64,000 bases of DNA from DATDPM01 sp963841995 (GTDB lineage Bacteria > Pseudomonadota > Alphaproteobacteria > DATDPM01), in NCBI GenBank assembly GCA_963841995.1, contig CAWJEX010000012.1, forward strand, positions 1 to 64,000. The letters run 5' to 3'. The notes under the pieces were generated by a model, which did not search any database, was not told the origin of the DNA, and worked only from the letters and a program-made list of their open reading frames with translations. The position numbers were made by a program, and so were the translations under genes. Shown here one piece after another: positions 25,756-35,534 of the stretch. Positions within the stretch are counted from its first letter, which is position 1. Each line of letters starts with the position of its first letter.

Positions 25756-27011
25756 ATCCGGTTGTCGACGCTGGCATTGCTGCGCAGATCGCGAAGATAG
25801 CGATCGGCTTGAAGCTCGATACGCTGGCGGAGCAAGGCGTCGGCCACGTCATCGCGGCTTGGGATGACGGATTTCTGTTCCTTGCGGTCGCAGATCATGA
25901 TCACAGTCAGGCCCTCGCTGCGCCGCAGCGGTTCGCTCACTTTTTTTACCGGCAAGGTATCGACGACCTTGTGCAAGTCATCGGGCAGTTCCTCGGCATG
26001 AACCCAGCCCAAATCGCCGGACGAAGTCCATCCCGCCTGCTGTCCCATTGAATCAAGTTCGTCACAGCTTTTTGCGCGGTCGTGGAACGTCTTTGCCTCC
26101 GTCATGCGGGCGGCCAAATCCTGTTTTGAAATGCCGGCGGGAATTGCCACTTGCTCCTCACGCAACGATATGGTCGTGCCGCCTTTATCGGCCATCGACG
26201 GCACCTGGCGGTCGCGGAGCGCTATGATATAGAAGCCGCCCGGCGTACGAATCGGCTCGGTCAGGGTCGGGGGCCGCAACGTCTTGAGCGCGGCATCGAG
26301 CTCCGGCCCCAATTGGCCTTCGGTGACCCAACCGATATCGCCGCCGTTCAGCGCACTGGCGCTCTCGGAAAATTGGCGGGCGAGCGCCACGAAGCTGGCG
26401 CCTTCGCGAATTTCGCGCACGAGACGGTCGGCGATGGCCTTGACCTCGGGTTCCTTGTCCGGCGAATCGACGGCAAGAAAGATTTCGGCCAAAAGGTTCT
26501 GCGGCTTATCCTTGTTGGCCTCGATGCGCGCATAGGCCTCGTTGACTTCGTCGTCGCTAATATCGATGCTCGGCCGAATTTTGCGGCGAATCACTTTGCC
26601 CCAAGCGATGCTTGCCTTAACCTGGCTGATGACGGTGTCGAGATCGACACCCGCCTTGGCGAAGAATTCGCGGATTTGGCCCTTCTCGATTTTGTTTTCG
26701 CCTTCGATTTGAGTCAGCGCCTTTTCGATTTCATCGTCGCTGACCTTGATTTCGAGGCGATCGGCCTCTTGAAGTTCGAGATGTTCATCGATCAGGCTGC
26801 GCAACACCAGGGGGAGAAGGCGCTGCCGTGTTTCGGGCGTGTCCTTGAGGTCACTCGAAACGATGACGAGCTTCATGCGCTCGAGCAGGTCGAACACCGA
26901 AATGACGTCGTGATTCACCACGGCGGCGATGCTCTGCACATCGCGAACTTGTGCAGACACCCCGCTCGAAAGCGTGAAAAGAAAAATTAAGCAGAGAAGG
27001 GCGCGTTTCAC
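25752..27011 (-). CDS. surA: Periplasmic chaperone / peptidyl-prolyl isomerase SurA
   Basis: Chaperone for outer-membrane proteins. GTG 27011 is chosen because it gives a clean signal peptide (KRALLCLIFLFTLSSGVSA); longer in-frame readings lack one. The 419-residue protein has the N-terminal SurA domain (about 25-165). A parvulin-type domain follows with NLLAEIFLAVD, SESASALNGGDIGWV and GGFYIIALRDRQ. A second, degenerate parvulin-like part has GDLGWVHAEELP. It lies downstream of lptD, one of the main clients of SurA. Confidence 0.93.
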   Translation of the reverse strand: MKRALLCLIFLFTLSSGVSAQVRDVQSIAAVVNHDVISVFDLLERMKLVIVSSDLKDTPETRQRLLPLVLRSLIDEHLELQEADRLEIKVSDDEIEKALTQIEGENKIEKGQIREFFAKAGVDLDTVISQVKASIAWGKVIRRKIRPSIDISDDEVNEAYARIEANKDKPQNLLAEIFLAVDSPDKEPEVKAIADRLVREIREGASFVALARQFSESASALNGGDIGWVTEGQLGPELDAALKTLRPPTLTEPIRTPGGFYIIALRDRQVPSMADKGGTTISLREEQVAIPAGISKQDLAARMTEAKTFHDRAKSCDELDSMGQQAGWTSSGDLGWVHAEELPDDLHKVVDTLPVKKVSEPLRRSEGLTVIMICDRKEQKSVIPSRDDVADALLRQRIELQADRYLRDLRSNASVDNRI

Positions 27012-27128
27012 CGTAATCGGAACGCCTATTTTCGTTTCGTTATATCGTGGTCCAGGTTTTATAGCGCCGTTGGGAGCCCAGGACAATTGCCGAAGCCAGC
27101 CGTCCGGGCGCCTCGGCCGGCGGCAACC

Positions 27129-29333
27129 CTAACTGCGAAGCTGGCCCAAATTCTTGAAAATAAACTGGACCAGGAAAGTATTGCCGGGCCGGATTTCGCC
27201 GTTGATGAAGTCGCGGCGCAAATAGGTGCCAATCATGGTAAAGCATTCATCCTTATAGGTGATGTTTAATTGATCCTGAAGCGATCCGCTGCCGGACAGG
27301 TCCTGAACCGTTGCCGCGGCAACTGACCAATAATCGTTGAGGTTGGAGCGGATCGAAGCCGTCACCGCCGTTCGGGTCGAAAATCCGGGGGTGCTGGGGC
27401 CGGATTCTTGGCTGATGAAGACATAAGTACCGGAAAAATGCAGCTTTGGCGGACCGGCGTTGAACGTCAATTCACTGAGCCGCGGATCGAGATTGTCCTT
27501 CGAAAGCCGGAACCGATAAAGGATATCGTAATAGCTCCCCGGGCTGTAGCGCACATTGCCGACGAAATCCGAAAATGGGTCTTCAAGACCGCTGCCGGTA
27601 TTGAAAATCGAAGTTGAGGTCAGCCGGTAGCTCTGCCCCAAAAAACCGGTAACACTGCCGCCGTTTTCGCCGTAGATGCCGGTATTGAGGCCATAGTCGA
27701 TGCGTTGACCGCTCTCGACCCTGTCGACGCCCGGGAAGGGATTGAGGGAAAATAAATTCGAATCGTCGAATTCGATCGACTGACTGTCTTCGTTCGGGAT
27801 CTTGGCCGGGTTAGAGCCGTTCGGCCCTACCACCACTGCGGCGATCGGCTCGATGACCTCGCGCTGCGTCTTGTAGAAACGCGCGAGCGGATAGCGCCAA
27901 CTGAGTTCGAGTTGTGGGAAGAAGCGTCCGGTGACGCCGCTCAATCCGTTCGCGCTGTTTGGATTCGAAGGATCGGGAACTTGATCCACATAGTAGAGGT
28001 CGCCCTCGGTCTGAATGGTGGCCTCGAAGACGTCCCCGCCTTCGCCGGTATAAGGCAGATGCCAGGCGCCGCGAAGCGAGGCACGGTGGCTGTCGGTGCC
28101 GGTCAGCCGCGTGAGCGACATGAGATTCGTGTCGGCGGTATAGTAGGCGCCATGGTTATTCGGCTGGCCGACGAAATTGTAATCGATCAGCGGTGCGACA
28201 AGCGGCGTGGTGGCGACGTCGTCATTGGGCCGCAGGCCTTGCCAAAGATAACCCCTGATCGAAGCATAATTGGGGCCGTCGAACCCTTCCAAAAAGGCGT
28301 CCGTCGTAAGGATGTTGTCGCTGCGGAAATTATAGAGCGCGAGATAAGTATCGTCGCTGGCGCGGGCGAGATTGAAGCCGGTGCGCCATTCGTCGTCGAG
28401 ATCGAAACGGCCGATGCCCTCGATATTGCCGCGAAGTTTGTTGTGCTCGACTGTGTTCGATGAATTCGTAAAATCTGCTTGCGTGACGCTGCCGGAAAGC
28501 TCCATTTCGCCGTGGTCGAAACGCTCGCGGAACTGACCGGCGAATACCGGGCCCTGATCTTGCGTGATGATCGGACGGAGTATCAGATCTTCATACGGTG
28601 CCAAAACAAAATAATACGGTTGGCCGAACATGAATCCAAGCGCGTCGGTATTGCCGTAAGTTGGCGCCAAGAATCCGCTGCGGCGCTTGACGGTTGGGTC
28701 TGGCATGGAAAGGTACGGCGTGTAGAGAATGGGAATGCCGAAGATATCCATGTAAGCATCGTAATATTCGATATCGTGAGTATCCTCGTTGTGGACGATT
28801 TTTTGCGCCCGCAACTGCCACAGCGGCGGGCGGCCCGGCTGTTCGCGGCAGAGCTCGCAGGGCGAATAGACGCCCTTTTGCATTTCGGTTTCGACGCCGT
28901 TTTCGCGCTTGCCCGAAGCTGCCGCTATGCGTGCGTTATCCGACATCAGCATGCGGAAGTCGTTGATGATGCCGTCCCGCATGTCGTTGGTTAGCTCGAC
29001 ATGATCGGCAAACAGGACATCGCCCGTTGGTTCCAGGATGACGACGTGACCGGTGGCTGAGACGACGCCGGTTTTCTCGAAATAGGTGACGCTGTCGGCG
29101 GTCAAAATCCGCTCTTCGACGACGGGCGGTCCCTTTGGCACGTTCCGGACAGTCTGTTGCGAGATCTCGACATGACCGATGGCGGTGACGACGCTGTTCT
29201 TGTCGTCGTAATCGAGGCGGTCGGCGGTAAAAAGAACGGGCTGATCCTTGGCGGCGCTGGCGGCAAAAAGGGCGGCGGGTGACGTGAGCGTCAGGCCTGA
29301 TGCGACAACGCCGATCGCGAATCCCCGCCGCAT
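27129..29333 (-). CDS. lptD: LPS-assembly protein LptD
   Basis: Outer-membrane barrel that inserts lipopolysaccharide. It has 734 residues, with a signal peptide of about 25 residues and an N-terminal OstA/LptA-like beta-jellyroll (TADRLDYDDKNSVVTAIGHV, ILTADSVTYFEKTG). The barrel follows from about residue 200. Cysteines occur at CELC near residue 160 and in KDECFTMIG near the C-terminus, in positions expected for the disulfides between plug and barrel. The protein ends with the barrel strand LVQFIFKNLGQLRS. The frame is intact over 2.2 kb. It lies with lptF, lptG and surA as one envelope-assembly operon. Confidence 0.95.
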   Translation of the reverse strand: MRRGFAIGVVASGLTLTSPAALFAASAAKDQPVLFTADRLDYDDKNSVVTAIGHVEISQQTVRNVPKGPPVVEERILTADSVTYFEKTGVVSATGHVVILEPTGDVLFADHVELTNDMRDGIINDFRMLMSDNARIAAASGKRENGVETEMQKGVYSPCELCREQPGRPPLWQLRAQKIVHNEDTHDIEYYDAYMDIFGIPILYTPYLSMPDPTVKRRSGFLAPTYGNTDALGFMFGQPYYFVLAPYEDLILRPIITQDQGPVFAGQFRERFDHGEMELSGSVTQADFTNSSNTVEHNKLRGNIEGIGRFDLDDEWRTGFNLARASDDTYLALYNFRSDNILTTDAFLEGFDGPNYASIRGYLWQGLRPNDDVATTPLVAPLIDYNFVGQPNNHGAYYTADTNLMSLTRLTGTDSHRASLRGAWHLPYTGEGGDVFEATIQTEGDLYYVDQVPDPSNPNSANGLSGVTGRFFPQLELSWRYPLARFYKTQREVIEPIAAVVVGPNGSNPAKIPNEDSQSIEFDDSNLFSLNPFPGVDRVESGQRIDYGLNTGIYGENGGSVTGFLGQSYRLTSTSIFNTGSGLEDPFSDFVGNVRYSPGSYYDILYRFRLSKDNLDPRLSELTFNAGPPKLHFSGTYVFISQESGPSTPGFSTRTAVTASIRSNLNDYWSVAAATVQDLSGSGSLQDQLNITYKDECFTMIGTYLRRDFINGEIRPGNTFLVQFIFKNLGQLRS

Positions 29334-29339
29334 GGCGGC

Positions 29340-30434
29340 CTAACCATCTTCGAGATGGAACAGCATGGCGAGACCGGACAGGAGGCTTACCCCTGCCGGG
29401 GTCCATGCCGCGAGGACGACCGGGATACTTGCATTGCGGCCCAGTGAAAAAACGACATCGGTGAGGAAATAGAGGACGAACCCGACGGTGACGCCGCCCG
29501 CGATCAACAGAACCGTTCCTCCCCGGCGGGTGAGACGCAAGGTGAAGGTCGCCGCAAGCAGCACCATCGCGCACATCAAAATCGGCGAGGCCACCAGCGA
29601 ATGGAAATAGAGGCGGTGCTGAAGAGCGGAAAATCCGGCGGCATCCAGGATTTCGATGAACGCCGGCAAATCCCAAAATGACATCGTCTCCGGCGCCGCG
29701 AAACTGTCTTGCACGTCTTCCTTCGTCAGGTTGGTTTTCATCAGATAATGTTCTTCGTAACGCGGCGGCGTGTCGGGCGCGGTTAGCCAGGCATCGGTAA
29801 GATCCCAATAGCCATCTTTGAGCTCCGCCATATCGGCATCGATCCTTCCCAAAAAGTGATCCTTGCCGGCGAATTGAAAGATGATGATGTCTTGCATCCG
29901 CATGCTGTGCGGTAGCATGCGTTGCGCGTGAACGATGGATTGATTCTTGTCGTCGCCTTGGCGCAGCCAAAGGCCGGACTTAGAAACCGCGAGCAAGCTG
30001 GATTTGCCGCGCAGGAAATTGCTTTCCAGATATTCGTAGCGCGAGGTGGTGACGGAAGCGATCGGATTGAAAACCGTGATATTGATAACCCCGATGATGA
30101 AAGCAAGCCCGATCGCGGGCAGCATAAATCCCCAAACCGAAACGCCCGCGGCGCGCGCGACGACAAGTTCGCGGCTGCGGGTAAGCTTCGCGAATACGAG
30201 CATCCCGCCGAAAAGAATTGCGAACGACATCAGTTGCTCGGTCAGCAAGGGTAATTTGAGAAGCGCCATTTCCATCACCACGGAGAAGGTGGCGTCGGAC
30301 TTGCCGGCGGCGCGCCGCATCAATTCAACGGCTTCGAGGAGGAAAGTTAGGCTCAGTAGCGCGAACATGACGCCGCCGAACCAGATTATGAACTGGCGCC
30401 CGATATATCGGGAAAGGGTTGATGACAGGCGCAC
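29340..30434 (-). CDS. lptG: LPS export ABC transporter permease LptG
   Basis: Inner-membrane permease of the LptB2FG complex. It has 364 residues: three transmembrane helices at the N-terminus, a periplasmic beta-jellyroll (about 130-270) and three C-terminal helices. It belongs to the YjgP/YjgQ family. The conserved N-terminal part includes SRYIGRQFIIWFGGVMFALL and SRELVVARAAGVS (coupling helix). It follows lptF after 12 nt and precedes lptD by 6 nt. The order lptF-lptG-lptD identifies it as the G paralogue. Confidence 0.94.
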   Translation of the reverse strand: MRLSSTLSRYIGRQFIIWFGGVMFALLSLTFLLEAVELMRRAAGKSDATFSVVMEMALLKLPLLTEQLMSFAILFGGMLVFAKLTRSRELVVARAAGVSVWGFMLPAIGLAFIIGVINITVFNPIASVTTSRYEYLESNFLRGKSSLLAVSKSGLWLRQGDDKNQSIVHAQRMLPHSMRMQDIIIFQFAGKDHFLGRIDADMAELKDGYWDLTDAWLTAPDTPPRYEEHYLMKTNLTKEDVQDSFAAPETMSFWDLPAFIEILDAAGFSALQHRLYFHSLVASPILMCAMVLLAATFTLRLTRRGGTVLLIAGGVTVGFVLYFLTDVVFSLGRNASIPVVLAAWTPAGVSLLSGLAMLFHLEDG

Positions 30435-30446
30435 CGATCCCTCCGG

Positions 30447-31574
30447 CTATGACGCCTGGGCGGTGGTGCTTGCCGGCGCCGGGTGCTTTCGCCAACGCCG
30501 CGGCCACATCAAGACATAGAGTCCGAATAAAATCGGCGCGACGGCGCTCGCGTACATGAGCGGCACCAACGATGGCACGGTCGCCGCGAGATTGTTGAGA
30601 CCAAGACCTCCGGCCTGGAGAATGACAACGATCAGAGATCCGATGAGGAGCGGGCGCGCTTGGCCGCGGCGGTTGAATTCACCTGACAGCAGGAGAGCCA
30701 GAGCAACGCAGGTGAAACCGAGCGCGTAAAGCGGCGAGACCAGCCGCTGATGTCCTTCGGCGCGGAGCTTGTAGTAGTTGTTGACGTCATCGGGATCGTT
30801 GGACGGATGGAACAGCTCGCTCAAATAACGTTCGCGGGGTTCCAGCCAGCGCGAGTTGATATCCTGCTGGTCATTCGAAATGTCGAGCGTGTAGCGGTCG
30901 AAATAGAGAAGCGACAGTTTCCCGGTGTCCTTCGCAACTTCCTGCCGATTGCCGTTGATCATCAGCACGCGCGGGCCGTCTGGAGTCTGGACAATGGCAC
31001 CGTTTTCGGCCATCGCGGTGATTGGCCGGTCGGGAATTCGATCGTCCTGTACGAGAATGCCTTCGAGCCGCCCGTCAGGGCTCCGCGCCCGCACGAACAC
31101 CGTCAAGTTGTCACTTAGGGTATTGAACACGCCTTCCTGCAATAGGATCGACGTGTATTGATTGCGGATGCGAAGTTGGAGCGCTCTGAATTCGCGGAAT
31201 GACATCGGCATGAGATAGGTGGTCAGCGCATAACCCAGCAGCGTCACGGCCACGGCGACAATGAGGGCCGGCATGGCGAGGCGCATTTGACTGACGCCGA
31301 CCGAACGCATGACGACCAGCTCGCTCTCCATGGTCAGGCGGTTATAGACAAAGGCGATGGCGGAAAACAGCGCGACCGGGAGGATGATGATGAGGAAATT
31401 GGGAAGCATCAGCACGGTCATATAGAGGAACGTCGCGAACGACACCCCGCGATTGACCGTGAGATCAATGAGGCGCAGCGATTGGCTCAGGTAGATGGCG
31501 GCAGTCACGGCGAGCGTGATAAAAGCCATCGAACCCAGGATCTGCCGGAAAATGTACCGGTCGAGCCCCATCAT
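30447..31574 (-). CDS. lptF: LPS export ABC transporter permease LptF
   Basis: Partner permease of LptG, 375 residues, YjgP/YjgQ family, with six transmembrane helices around a periplasmic jellyroll domain. The start is ATG 31574 (MMGLDRYIFRQILG); the second ATG three bases later is equally possible. The coupling segment MESELVVMRSVGVSQ is conserved. First gene of the lptF-lptG-lptD-surA-pdxA-rsmA run, divergent from pepA across a 367-nt gap. Confidence 0.94.
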   Translation of the reverse strand: MMGLDRYIFRQILGSMAFITLAVTAAIYLSQSLRLIDLTVNRGVSFATFLYMTVLMLPNFLIIILPVALFSAIAFVYNRLTMESELVVMRSVGVSQMRLAMPALIVAVAVTLLGYALTTYLMPMSFREFRALQLRIRNQYTSILLQEGVFNTLSDNLTVFVRARSPDGRLEGILVQDDRIPDRPITAMAENGAIVQTPDGPRVLMINGNRQEVAKDTGKLSLLYFDRYTLDISNDQQDINSRWLEPRERYLSELFHPSNDPDDVNNYYKLRAEGHQRLVSPLYALGFTCVALALLLSGEFNRRGQARPLLIGSLIVVILQAGGLGLNNLAATVPSLVPLMYASAVAPILFGLYVLMWPRRWRKHPAPASTTAQAS

Positions 31575-31941
31575 ATTCTGTTCTTATAGGAGGAAAACCG
31601 GAGTCTCGGAAAACAATTTCTTGCGGGGCCAATGGATTGGGACCGGCCGTGGCGAGGTTCGCCCGAATGCGGCGGGGCTTCCCGAAGGAATTTTCCCCCA
31701 CCCGACGACAACCGGGTTGAATTGGGGCTCGGCCCTAAGGGCCATTCGCTTCGGGATTGTGAGGCGGCGCCTCGGGGACGCTGGAGTGACGATTTTGAGC
31801 CGCGCCTTCTCCTACCTTTCAATGGCCGTACTCCCTATGTTAGGGAACGGTGTCCCGGCGAGGCTGCGGCGCCCCACTCCCGTCGTCCGGATCCCCGTCC
31901 CTTGGGACCCAATCCTATAACAACAAGCTTTTGAAAGCCGA
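31575..31941. other. Intergenic region between divergent lptF and pepA
   Basis: 367 nt with no credible gene; open frames on both strands lack family features. It contains a 13-nt palindrome (GGCCCTAAGGGCC, about 31733-31745) and a short hairpin (GAGGC-GGC-GCCTC) some 30 nt further on. It must hold the promoters of both flanking units. I could not assign convincing boxes. Confidence 0.5.
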
Positions 31942-33448
31942 GTGACCCGCATGAAAATCACCTTTGCCCCTCTAACCATGCCGCGATCCGGCACGCTTGT
32001 CGTTGGCGTGCTCGAGGGCAACAAATTGACGCCCGGCGGCCAATCCCTTGATAAGCATGTCGGCGGCGCGCTCACCCGGGCACTCGCCCATAGCCGGTTT
32101 CGCGGCAAGGTCGGCGACGCATTGTCGGTGCTATCGCCGCCGCGCGTCCACCTTTCCAGGATTGTTCTCGTGGGTTTGGGGGAGCCGAGCAAGCTCGACA
32201 CACTGAAGATTCAAAGTGTCGGCGGCGCGGTCTTCGCGCATCTCGCCAAGACCAATGAAGCAGCAGTTGCCGTCGCGATCGACGCAATCAAGGATGCCAA
32301 GCTGGGCGCCGGCGATCTGGCCGCGCATTTTGCTTATGGCTTGAAGCTGCGCTCCTACAGCTTTGACAAATACCGCACCAAGCTGAAGAAGGAAGATAAG
32401 CCGGCGTTGACGGGGTTCACGATCATGACCGCGGACGCGTCGCGCGCCAAACAGCTCTTCGCCGATCTCGACAAAGTGACGGCCGGCGCTTTCTTCGCCC
32501 GCGATCTCCTCTCTGAGCCGGCCAATGTTATTTATCCGGAAACGCTGGCGGAGCAGGCGCAAACCCTCGCCGATCAGGGGGTGAGCGTCGAAGTGCTCGA
32601 CGAAAAGAAAATGAAGAAGCTCGGCATGGGGGCATTGCTCGGAGTGGGGCAGGGAAGCGTCCGGCCGCCGCGGCTCGTCGTCATGCAATGGAAGGGCGGC
32701 CCAAAGGGTCGGCGGCCGATTGCATTTATTGGTAAGGGCGTCACCTTCGATAGCGGCGGCATATCGATCAAGCCGTCGGCCGGCATGGAAGACATGAAAT
32801 GGGATATGGGGGGCGCCGGCGTCGTCATCGGCCTCATGAAGGTGCTGGCCGGGCGCAAAGCACCGGTCAATGCGGTGGGCGTCATCGGTCTGGTGGAGAA
32901 TATGCCGTCCGGTTCGGCGCAACGTCCCGGCGATATTGTCACCTCGATGTCCGGACAAACGATCGAAGTCTTGAACACCGATGCCGAAGGCCGCTTGGTG
33001 CTGGCCGACGCGCTTTGGTATTGCCAAGACCGATTCTAGCCGCAAGCGATGATCGATCTTGCGACTTTGACCGGCGCCGTCATCATCGCCTTGGGCAATG
33101 AATATGCGGGGTTGATGTCGAACGATGACGAGCTTGCGGAGCGATTGCTCGCCGCCGGCAAAGCGGAAGGGGAATTGCTTTGGCGTCTGCCCTTGGCGGA
33201 CGCTTACGACAAGCAGATCAACACCGACGTCGCCGACATGAAGAACATCACCGGCAACCGAGGGGCCGGCAGCATCACCGCCGCGCAATTCCTCCAGCGC
33301 TTCGTCAACAAGGTGCCGTGGGCGCATCTCGATATCGCGGGTGTCACCTGGACCACGAAAGATCTTCCCACCGTTCCCAAGGGCGGCACGGCTTTCGGGG
33401 TGCGAACTCCTCGACCGTTTCGTCCGTGATCACTACGAGGAAGCGTAA
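31942..33448 (+). CDS. pepA: Leucyl aminopeptidase (M17), interrupted by stop codon and +1 shift
   Basis: Two-metal aminopeptidase of the cytosol. The catalytic C-terminal domain has KGVTFDSGGISIKP and NTDAEGRLVLADAL, which carry the metal ligands and active-site residues. Directly after that, codon 33037-33039 is TAG where CAG is expected (DRF-Q-PQAMIDLATLTGA). The same frame then continues through NRGAGSITAAQFLQRFV. Near the end an extra A (about 33405) shifts the frame; without it the protein ends LLDRFVRDHYEEA at TAA 33446-33448, one base before the holC ATG. The corrected length is 501 residues, normal for PepA. Two independent lesions in one gene point to sequence error or a real pseudogene; programmed readthrough is unlikely. 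Confidence 0.9.
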
Positions 33449-33900
33449 ATGACCGACATCCGCTTCTATCACCTGCACGCCATGCCCCTCGATCGGGCAT
33501 TGCCCAAGCTGGTGGAAAAGGTGCTGGCAAGCGGAGCCCGCGCGGTAGTTGTGCTGGGATCGGAAGAACGAGTGGCGCAGATTGACGGGGCCCTGTGGAC
33601 CTTCGATCCGAATTCCTTTCTGCCCCATGGGACGGCCCGCGATGGCCGGCCCGAGGATCAGCCAGCATGGATCACCGCCCAGGACGAGAATCGAACGGCG
33701 CTCGGGTATTGATTCTCGCCGATGGCGCCGTTTCATCGCATGTGGCCGAGTTCGAAAAATGTCTCGATGTTTTCGACGGCAATGATGGGGAAGCGGTTGC
33801 GGCGGCGCGTGAACGCTGGCGCGGCTACAAGGGAAGCGTGCATCAAGTCACCTATTGGAAACAAGACGATAGCGGACGCTGGCATCAGGCCGGCGATTGA
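33449..33900 (+). CDS. holC: DNA polymerase III chi subunit, frame interrupted
   Basis: Clamp-loader accessory subunit that links to SSB. The first frame (MTDIRFYHLHAMPLD to ITAQDEN) is lost at about 33691. The rest (NGARVLILADGAVSSHVAEF to SGRWHQAGD) is one frame over. Adding one C (AATCG to AATCCG) restores ENPNGARVL and a 150-residue protein, the usual chi length, with a whole number of codons. It starts immediately after the corrected pepA stop, the usual pepA-holC pair. Confidence 0.88.
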
Positions 33901-34165
33901 ACGGAGAGTCCGAGTTGGCGCGTCGGGATTGTCGCTCGTGACGGCCCGGTGGCATTTACAGCCGATGCCACAATCGGTGCCTACAATTTGTGGCTGGTAG
34001 TGGGCGCAGCCACGTTTTGTTGCGGACATCGCGACGATGCGGCATCTGCCGGTTGCCTAGCCAGGCTGATCCGGTTATAAGGCCGCGGCCTTATTCAAGG
34101 TCGGGGAAACGCGATTCACAATCGTGGCGATTGCCGGTTTATGGGCCGGCGCTAGGGGATTCGAC
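33901..34165. other. Intergenic region holC-ndk with perfect palindrome
   Basis: 265 nt without a recognisable gene. At 34077-34094 there is a perfect 18-nt palindrome, ATAAGGCCGCGGCCTTAT, about 70 nt before the ndk start. It could be an operator, or a hairpin ending upstream transcription, although no T-run follows. Confidence 0.5.
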
Positions 34166-34588
34166 ATGGCCGTTGAACGCACGCTGTCTATCATCAAACC
34201 CGACGCAACCCGGCGCAATTTGACCGGGCAGATCAATGCGCGATTCGAGGGTGCGGGATTGCGCATCGTCGGGCAACGGCGCATTCGCATGACGCACGAG
34301 CAGGCCGGACGATTCTACGCGGTGCACGCCGGACGTTCGTTCTACGACGATCTCTGCAATTTCATGACGTCGGGGCCGGTGGTCGTGCAGGTGCTGGAGG
34401 GCGAAAATGCCGTTATCCGGAACCGTGAGTTGATGGGGGCTACCAATCCCGCCAATGCGGCGACCGACACGATCCGCAAGGATTTCGGCGAATCGGTCGA
34501 AGCCAATTCGGTCCACGGCTCCGACAGCCCGGAGACCGCCGCCACCGAAATCGCCTTCTTCTTCAGCGCCATCGATATCGTCGGCTAA
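34166..34588 (+). CDS. ndk: Nucleoside-diphosphate kinase
   Basis: Balances nucleoside triphosphate pools. It has 140 residues; ATG 34166 gives MAVERTLSIIKPDATRR, the family start. The phospho-accepting His is in NSVHGSDSPE near residue 117, and NPANAATDTIRKDFGE is the conserved nucleotide-binding part. It is a single gene on the plus strand after holC. Confidence 0.97.
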   Translation: MAVERTLSIIKPDATRRNLTGQINARFEGAGLRIVGQRRIRMTHEQAGRFYAVHAGRSFYDDLCNFMTSGPVVVQVLEGENAVIRNRELMGATNPANAATDTIRKDFGESVEANSVHGSDSPETAATEIAFFFSAIDIVG

Positions 34589-34641
34589 ACGCCGGCGACA
34601 CGCACCGAATTTTCCAAATTGCGCCGGCTAAGAACCGGGGG

Positions 34642-34770
34642 TTAGCGGGGGAACAGGAAAACCGCCATCAGGATCAGCAATACGATGATGCCGGCGCCGG
34701 CATAGGTCGTAAAGCGCACGAATTCATTCCAATCCTGCTGGTGCCGTTGCAATTCGTTGTTGACGGACAT
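34642..34770 (-). CDS. Small aa3-type cytochrome c oxidase subunit IV
   Basis: A 42-residue protein read from ATG 34770 to TAA 34642, with a run of five G residues 5 nt before the start. The N-terminal half is amphipathic and has the family pattern H-x4-W-x2-F (HQQDWNEFV). The C-terminal half is one transmembrane helix (AGAGIIVLLILMAVFLF). This matches the bacterial aa3 oxidase subunit IV family (CoxIV, Pfam PF07835), known in alphaproteobacteria as a one-helix peripheral subunit of the terminal oxidase. No other oxidase gene is nearby. The pattern is short, so the name rests on the motif, the length and the helix. Confidence 0.75.
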   Translation of the reverse strand: MSVNNELQRHQQDWNEFVRFTTYAGAGIIVLLILMAVFLFPR

Positions 34771-34877
34771 GAACGCCCCCTTGTTCCGCGGCCGTTATGC
34801 TGCCGCCCTGTTCGGGAACAGGATATAGCGCAGACAAGCGACGCTGAAAAGGGCACTTAGGCCCTTGACGTATAATG

Positions 34878-35534
34878 TCAATCACCGGGAACGGGGTTGA
34901 AAAGGCTGGTTTCGCCGGGTTTGACCCCGTCAATTCGTACGACCTCATCCACGACCGCTATCCGGCCCAAGGCGATCAAGCGTACCGCTTCTGGGTAAAT
35001 CCGATGCTCCGTGGCGAGCACCCTGTCGGCGAGCGTCTCCGGCGTGTCGTCGGGCATGACCGGCACGGCCGCTTGCAGAATGATCGGCCCGCTATCGACG
35101 TCGCTGCGGACAAAATGGACCGTGCAACCGGCGAGACGTGCGCCGGCCTCGATTGCCCGTTGATGGGTGTGCAGGCCGGGAAACGCCGGCAGCAGCGAGG
35201 GATGAATGTTGATCAGCTTGTCACGCCATTTTTCGACGAAGCCGGCGGATAGCACGCGCATGAATCCGGCAAGGCAGACCAATTCGGCGCCGCTCTCTTC
35301 CAGCGCCGCATCGAGTGCCGATTCGAATCCGGCGCGGCCGCCTTGTTTCTTCGGGTCGATGAAACGATCGGGAATCTTGGCCGCCTGCGCGCGCTTCAAC
35401 CCGGCGGCATCGGCCTTGTCGGAAATCACACTCACGATTTCGGCAGGAAACGAAGGAGCGGTGCACGCGTCGATCAGGGCCTGCAGATTGCTGCCCCGAC
35501 CGGATATCACAACCGCGCATTTCAGCCGCGCCAT
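34878..35534 (-). CDS. purN: Phosphoribosylglycinamide formyltransferase
   Basis: Transfers a formyl group from 10-formyl-THF to GAR in purine synthesis. It has 218 residues. The phosphate-binding N-terminus is VVISGRGSNLQAL. The catalytic Asn-His-Asp set is seen in INIHPSLLPAFPGLHTH (Asn and His) and RSDVDSGPIILQ (Asp). Its start overlaps the purM stop by 13 nt, giving the standard purM-purN operon. Confidence 0.96.
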   Translation of the reverse strand: MARLKCAVVISGRGSNLQALIDACTAPSFPAEIVSVISDKADAAGLKRAQAAKIPDRFIDPKKQGGRAGFESALDAALEESGAELVCLAGFMRVLSAGFVEKWRDKLINIHPSLLPAFPGLHTHQRAIEAGARLAGCTVHFVRSDVDSGPIILQAAVPVMPDDTPETLADRVLATEHRIYPEAVRLIALGRIAVVDEVVRIDGVKPGETSLFNPVPGD

